Program-made: the position numbers and the translations under genes
Notes under the pieces: generated by a model
What the model was told of the DNA's origin: nothing
The model's input: the letters and a program-made list of their open reading frames with translations, nothing else
Databases searched by the model: none
NCBI RefSeq assembly: GCF_014303395.1
Contig: NZ_CP060298.1
Location: 4,421,001 to 4,485,000, forward strand
Direction of reading: 5' to 3'
Source: Nakamurella sp. PAMC28650
GTDB lineage: Bacteria > Actinomycetota > Actinomycetes > Mycobacteriales > Nakamurellaceae
Length of the DNA: 64,000 nucleotides
In this document: positions 60,502 through 64,000 of the stretch, piece by piece
Position numbering within the stretch: position 1 is the stretch's first letter
Layout of the letters: each line of letters starts with the position of its first letter

Positions 60502-61722
60502 ATGACGGTCCGCAAGGTCGCGCTCCTCACGGCCGGGGGTTTCGCCCCCTGCCTGTCCTCCGCCGTCGGCGGGCTCATCGAGCGCTACACCGAACTGGCA
60601 CCCGAGGTCGAGATCATCGCCTACAAGCACGGCTATCAGGGCCTGCTCGCCGGCGACCACCTCGCCGTCACCCCACAGATCAGGGCGAACGCCGGCCTGC
60701 TGCACCGGTTCGGCGGCTCACCGATCGGCAATTCGCGCGTCAAGCTCACCAACGTCGAGGATCTGATCAAGCGCGGACTCGTCACCGAGGGCGAGAACCC
60801 GTTGAAGGTGGCCGCCGACCGGTTGACCGCCGACGGGGTCGACGTCCTGCACACCATCGGTGGTGACGACACCAACACCACCGCAGCTGATCTCGCCGCT
60901 TTCCTGGCCGAGCACGACTACGCGCTGACGGTCGTCGGGCTGCCCAAGACGATCGACAACGACGTCATCCCGATCAAGCAGTCCCTCGGGGCGTGGACGG
61001 CCGCCGAGCAGGGCGCCGAGTTCGCCCGGAACATCATCGGCGAGCACAATTCCGGCTCCCGGATGCTGATCGTGCACGAGGTCATGGGCCGGCACTGCGG
61101 ATGGCTGACCGCCGCGACGGCCCAGGCCTACCGCAGGTGGCTGGACACGCAGTCCTGGCTTCCGGAGATCGGACTCTCCCGGGAGGCATGGGACGTCCAC
61201 GCGGTCTACGTGCCCGAAGCCGCATTCGATCTCGAGGCCGAGGCCGCCCGTCTGCGCCACATCATGGACACCGTCGGCAATGTCACCATCTTCCTGTCCG
61301 AGGGGGCCGGCCTGGACACCATCGTCGGACAGCTCGAGGCGTCCGGTGCCGACGTTCCCCGGGACCCCTTCGGACACGTCCGGCTGGATGACGTCAACCC
61401 GGGTGCCTGGTTCGCGAAGCAGTTCGCCGAGAAACTCGGCGCCGAGAAGGTGATGGTGCAGAAGTCCGGCTACTACTCACGTGCCGCTGCGGCGAACACC
61501 GAGGACCTGCGACTCATCAAGTCCATGACGGACTACGCGGTCGACTGCGCACTGCGTGGCGAGTCGGGCGTCATCGGCCACGACGAGGAGGCCGGAGATC
61601 GGTTGAGCGCCATCGACTTCACCCGGATCAAGGGCGGCAAGGCCTTCGACCTGACGACGCCGTGGTTCGGCGAGCTGCTCGACGGCATCGGCCAGCCGGC
61701 CGCCGCCGCTACCGGCCACTGA
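60502..61722 (+). CDS. pfp: Pyrophosphate-dependent 6-phosphofructokinase
   Basis: Phosphorylates fructose-6-phosphate, using pyrophosphate in place of ATP, and can run in reverse. The 406-residue product has LLTAGGFAPCLSSAVGG at the start, HTIGGDDTNTTAADLA with the second Asp (GGDD instead of GGDG) that marks the PPi type, GLPKTIDNDVIPI (catalytic Asp and the lysine typical of PPi enzymes), and VMGRHCGWL. ATG 60502 is the start; ATG 60488 opens a 5-codon frame only. It is 92 bp after benE and 58 bp before the Eis-like gene. Confidence 0.93.
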   Translation: MTVRKVALLTAGGFAPCLSSAVGGLIERYTELAPEVEIIAYKHGYQGLLAGDHLAVTPQIRANAGLLHRFGGSPIGNSRVKLTNVEDLIKRGLVTEGENPLKVAADRLTADGVDVLHTIGGDDTNTTAADLAAFLAEHDYALTVVGLPKTIDNDVIPIKQSLGAWTAAEQGAEFARNIIGEHNSGSRMLIVHEVMGRHCGWLTAATAQAYRRWLDTQSWLPEIGLSREAWDVHAVYVPEAAFDLEAEAARLRHIMDTVGNVTIFLSEGAGLDTIVGQLEASGADVPRDPFGHVRLDDVNPGAWFAKQFAEKLGAEKVMVQKSGYYSRAAAANTEDLRLIKSMTDYAVDCALRGESGVIGHDEEAGDRLSAIDFTRIKGGKAFDLTTPWFGELLDGIGQPAAAATGH

Positions 61723-61780
61723 CGGTTCGCCTCCGGTAATCAGCGCGACAGATGCGGCTCCGGCGGGGCAGTCTGTGGCG

Positions 61781-63112
61781 ATGACCGACAACACCATCAC
61801 GATGACGGACAAGAACGTGACGATGACCGACAACCCTGTGACGAGCGCCCGCGATGACACGCACCTGCCCGCCGCGGGTCCCGACCGGTCCGGGACAGGC
61901 CGCTTCGTCGTGCGATCGCTCACCGCAGCCGACTGGCCGGCCGCCAAGGCCGTCGATGCGGCGGCCTTCGGGTATGCCCCCGACGACGATTTCCTGGACA
62001 ACACCACCCTGCCGCAGTACGACCCCGCCCGCTTCACCGGCGTTCTGGACCCGGAGCTGGACGGCATCCTGGTCGGCATCGGGGGAATCCAATCCAGGGC
62101 GATGACCTTCCCCGGTCATGGGCCGGCCCCGGTGGCGGCGGTCACCTGGGTCGCCGTGCGCCCCGACAACCAACGACGCGGGATCCTGCGCGAGGTGATG
62201 ACGCACCAGCTGCACGGACTGCATGACTCGGCCGGTGAGCCGGTCGCCATCCTGACCGCGAGCGAGGCGGGGATCTACGGGCGTTTCGGCTACGGCCTGG
62301 CCACTTTGCGGACCAGCCTGGAGATCCCGGCTCCGACGGCGCTGCGCCCCGATCTCCCGGTGCAGCGTGTGACGGAGTCCGCCCTGCCGGAGGCCCTGCC
62401 CCGGATGAAGGAGATCCACCAGCGCGTCAGGTCGGCGACCGTGGGCTACCTGGACCGGGAGGACGTCGTCTGGAACAACCTGTTCTCGGAGCACCCTTCG
62501 GTCCAGAAGGGCCGTGGTCCCCGCCGCATCGCACTGCACGCCGACGGCTACATCACCTATCGGATCGACCAGGCCTGGAGCGACCGAGGACCCGACTCCA
62601 CGCTCACGGTCGGTGAGCTCTGCGCCACGACGCCGTTGGCCAGAGCGTCACTGTGGCAGCACGTCCTGAGCTACCCGCTGGTGCGGAAGGTCTGCTACCC
62701 GATGGCCTGGGCGGACGAACCGCTCCCGGAGATGCTGACCAACCCGCGCGCCCTGGTCTCGGACGTCGGGGATCACATCTGGGTCCGGCTGGTCGACCTG
62801 GACCGCGCCATCGGGCTCCGTACCTACTCGGCGCCCGCGACCGTCGTCGTCCAGGTGGTGGACAGCTTCTGCCCGTGGAACGACGGCGTCTGGCAACTGG
62901 AACTCGGTCTCGCCGGCGGATCGGCGGCGCGCTCGACGCAACCCGCCCAGATCGTGGCCGGGGTGGCCGACCTCGGAGCGGCGTTCCTGGGCGGCACCCG
63001 CATTGCCCGGCTGGCCGCGGCCGGCCGGGTCACCGGGGACCCTGCAGCCATCTCCCTGCTCGACGCTGCCATGGGGACCGCCCTGCGCCCCACCACCCCG
63101 GAGGGATTCTGA
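61781..63112 (+). CDS. Eis-like GNAT acetyltransferase with N-terminal heptad repeats
   Basis: A 443-residue protein of the Eis type: two GNAT-like domains and a C-terminal SCP2-like domain. Visible parts are DDDFLDNTTLP, VTWVAVRPDNQRRGILREVMTHQL (acetyl-CoA loop QRRGI), ILTASEAGIYGRFGYGLAT, and VVDSFCPWNDGVWQLEL. Eis enzymes acetylate aminoglycosides or lysines. The first 21 residues are three heptapeptides (MTDNTIT, MTDKNVT, MTDNPVT), each offering an ATG. GTG 61775 is a further start. C-terminal end is intact, with the usual PEGF. Confidence 0.92.
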   Translation: MTDNTITMTDKNVTMTDNPVTSARDDTHLPAAGPDRSGTGRFVVRSLTAADWPAAKAVDAAAFGYAPDDDFLDNTTLPQYDPARFTGVLDPELDGILVGIGGIQSRAMTFPGHGPAPVAAVTWVAVRPDNQRRGILREVMTHQLHGLHDSAGEPVAILTASEAGIYGRFGYGLATLRTSLEIPAPTALRPDLPVQRVTESALPEALPRMKEIHQRVRSATVGYLDREDVVWNNLFSEHPSVQKGRGPRRIALHADGYITYRIDQAWSDRGPDSTLTVGELCATTPLARASLWQHVLSYPLVRKVCYPMAWADEPLPEMLTNPRALVSDVGDHIWVRLVDLDRAIGLRTYSAPATVVVQVVDSFCPWNDGVWQLELGLAGGSAARSTQPAQIVAGVADLGAAFLGGTRIARLAAAGRVTGDPAAISLLDAAMGTALRPTTPEGF

Positions 63113-63212
63113 AATCGCCATCTGGATCGAGCGGATACCTAAAACGGGCGAATCGGACGCATTTCGACCATAGATCACCAGTCGATACCGCCTCATGCGG
63201 CATGCTGGCCTG

Positions 63213-63854
63213 ATGGAGAAGCCCCGCCGTCGCGCAGCCGGCCGCCCGGCCGGGCCGCCGGATGCCGCGCCGGAACCCGTCGTCGGATCTTCTGCCGCAC
63301 CGGCGACCGGACCGTCCTCTCCCGCGGCGCCGGACGCCCCCGGCGAGTCCCCCACCGGCCACGGCCCGGCTTCGCAGACCGGGCAACAGCACCGGCGGCG
63401 TCAACGAGCGACTCGTCAGCCCGGCAGCCGCACAGAACCACCGACCGCGCACACCACCCCGGACGCGCCTGAGAAAGCACGCGAAAAAGCACCCGAACCG
63501 ACTCGCGCGCAGGGCAACCGTCAACCGCCACACCCCAGCCGCGACGACCGGCGGCGGGGAGATTCGTCCGTCGAGCGGTCGCTGCGTGCGCTGGTCTCCA
63601 CCCGAACGACGCAGTTGCCCCCCGACATCGCGATGCGGGCACGCGAGGTGGCAGCCCCCACCCACGCCGATCTGGTGGCCGCCGAGCAGGAGTTGGTCAT
63701 CGTTCGCCGCTACTACGTGCCGCCGGCGCCATTGGCCACCGCCGGGAAATCCGCCCATCCGCGAGCGACCGAGAAGCGCCCACCGGAGGGCCGGAGCCGT
63801 GGCACCGAGGCCAAACGGGCTGGACGGCGCCCACCGCAGGGCCGCGCCGACTGA
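63213..63854 (+). CDS. Disordered Pro/Arg-rich protein with a short conserved segment
   Basis: A 213-residue protein. Most of it is low-complexity (P, A, R, T), so disordered, but residues about 118-175 (VERSLRALVSTRTTQLPPDIAMR, then PTHADLVAAEQELVIVRRYYVPP) are ordered in character and probably carry the function. It ends in a basic tail. Start ATG 63213 (MEKPRRRAAG) is preferred over ATG 63195. No family recognised; the acidic/aromatic segment may bind a protein partner. It is convergent with rpiB. Confidence 0.7.
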   Translation: MEKPRRRAAGRPAGPPDAAPEPVVGSSAAPATGPSSPAAPDAPGESPTGHGPASQTGQQHRRRQRATRQPGSRTEPPTAHTTPDAPEKAREKAPEPTRAQGNRQPPHPSRDDRRRGDSSVERSLRALVSTRTTQLPPDIAMRAREVAAPTHADLVAAEQELVIVRRYYVPPAPLATAGKSAHPRATEKRPPEGRSRGTEAKRAGRRPPQGRAD

Positions 63855-63902
63855 GCACCGCAGCACCGACAGGCCGACCGCGGAGGAGCGCACCCTGACG
63901 AC

Positions 63903-64000
63903 TCAGGTCGTCGGGAGGACCTGGGGTCCAGGGGCGGCTTCGTACCCGGCCACCATCTCGATCCGGCGTTGGTGGCGCGCGTCCTTCGAGAACGGCGTCG
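63903..64000 (-). CDS. rpiB: Ribose-5-phosphate isomerase B, C-terminal end (partial)
   Basis: The minus-strand frame enters from beyond the window and ends at TGA 63903-63905. The visible tail FSKDARHQRRIEMVAGYE is the characteristic RpiB C-terminus (ARHQRRI). The enzyme interconverts ribose-5- and ribulose-5-phosphate. In mycobacteria rpiB also lies close to tig. Only about 31 residues are visible, so integrity cannot be judged. Confidence 0.88.
   Translation of the reverse strand, partial: TPFSKDARHQRRIEMVAGYEAAPGPQVLPTT

Noticed and set aside
58981-61722. 913-residue fusion frame ahead of the phosphofructokinase
   Set aside because: The first two thirds are a shifted frame of the BenE gene; the kinase has its own ATG at 60502 and full-length family start.

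Overview
The window is very GC-rich and densely coded. It reads as one chromosomal stretch of an actinobacterium. The evidence is a set of gene neighbourhoods that are conserved in actinobacteria: lipB-lipA-DUF4191-RDD-glnA, smc-acyP-(x)-mutM-rnc-rpmF-yceD-sepIVA-like-coaD-rsmD-pyc-recG-(DAK-like)-rpmB, ilvE/gcvT/pepA/lpdA/sucB/TIGR01777, uppS-recO, and tig-clpP1-clpP2-clpX with rpiB nearby. GTG starts and 4-base stop/start overlaps are common. A Nakamurella-like (Frankineae-type) organism is my guess from gene content only; it was not tested. No rRNA, CRISPR array, prophage or plasmid functions were seen.

Layout. (1) 1-5.3 kb: end of lipB, a LEA-like Ala/Lys protein, lipA, two small membrane proteins, and type I glutamine synthetase with a GlnR-like operator and a strong terminator. 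(2) 5.4-11.7 kb: cobalamin-dependent metH (minus), then a coupled cysteine hydrolase / ADP-ribosylglycohydrolase pair and a YciI protein. (3) 11.7-29.1 kb: a long minus-strand housekeeping block covering chromosome condensation, base-excision repair, RNA processing, ribosomal protein L32, CoA synthesis, rRNA methylation, anaplerosis and fork rescue, interrupted by a plus-strand secreted propeller protein; rpmB closes it on the plus strand. (4) 29.3-41.7 kb: ilvE, type III glutamine synthetase, a DinB-like protein, gcvT, leucyl aminopeptidase, the shared E3 (lpdA) and the lipoylated E2 (sucB), and a TIGR01777 SDR. LipB/LipA at the left end would lipoylate this E2. (5) 41.7-47.4 kb: a two-gene permease system coupled to uppS and recO, then a membrane-protein gene split cleanly by a 1031-bp IS1595-like insertion. 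(6) 47.5-54.1 kb: GNAT, P-loop kinase, fdhD, and the clpX-clpP2-clpP1-tig proteolysis/folding cluster. (7) 54.3-64 kb: accessory genes (aminotransferase, MerR regulator, a sigma-factor remnant with its membrane partner, a RibD-like reductase), tRNA-Pro with a nearby damaged copy, tRNA-Gly, a BenE transporter, PPi-type phosphofructokinase, an Eis-type acetyltransferase, a disordered protein and the end of rpiB.

The most unusual signal is a family of intergenic elements of about 100-140 bp (four copies). They share a TTGGGAC core flanked by nested inverted arms. The arm sequence is exchanged between copies (GCGCTGATCAAC type versus GCATGGATCAAC type) while pairing is kept. This suggests a structured, mobile or regulatory element that I do not recognise. 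The second strongest signal is the IS insertion: removing the element and one 8-bp duplication restores a single reading frame.
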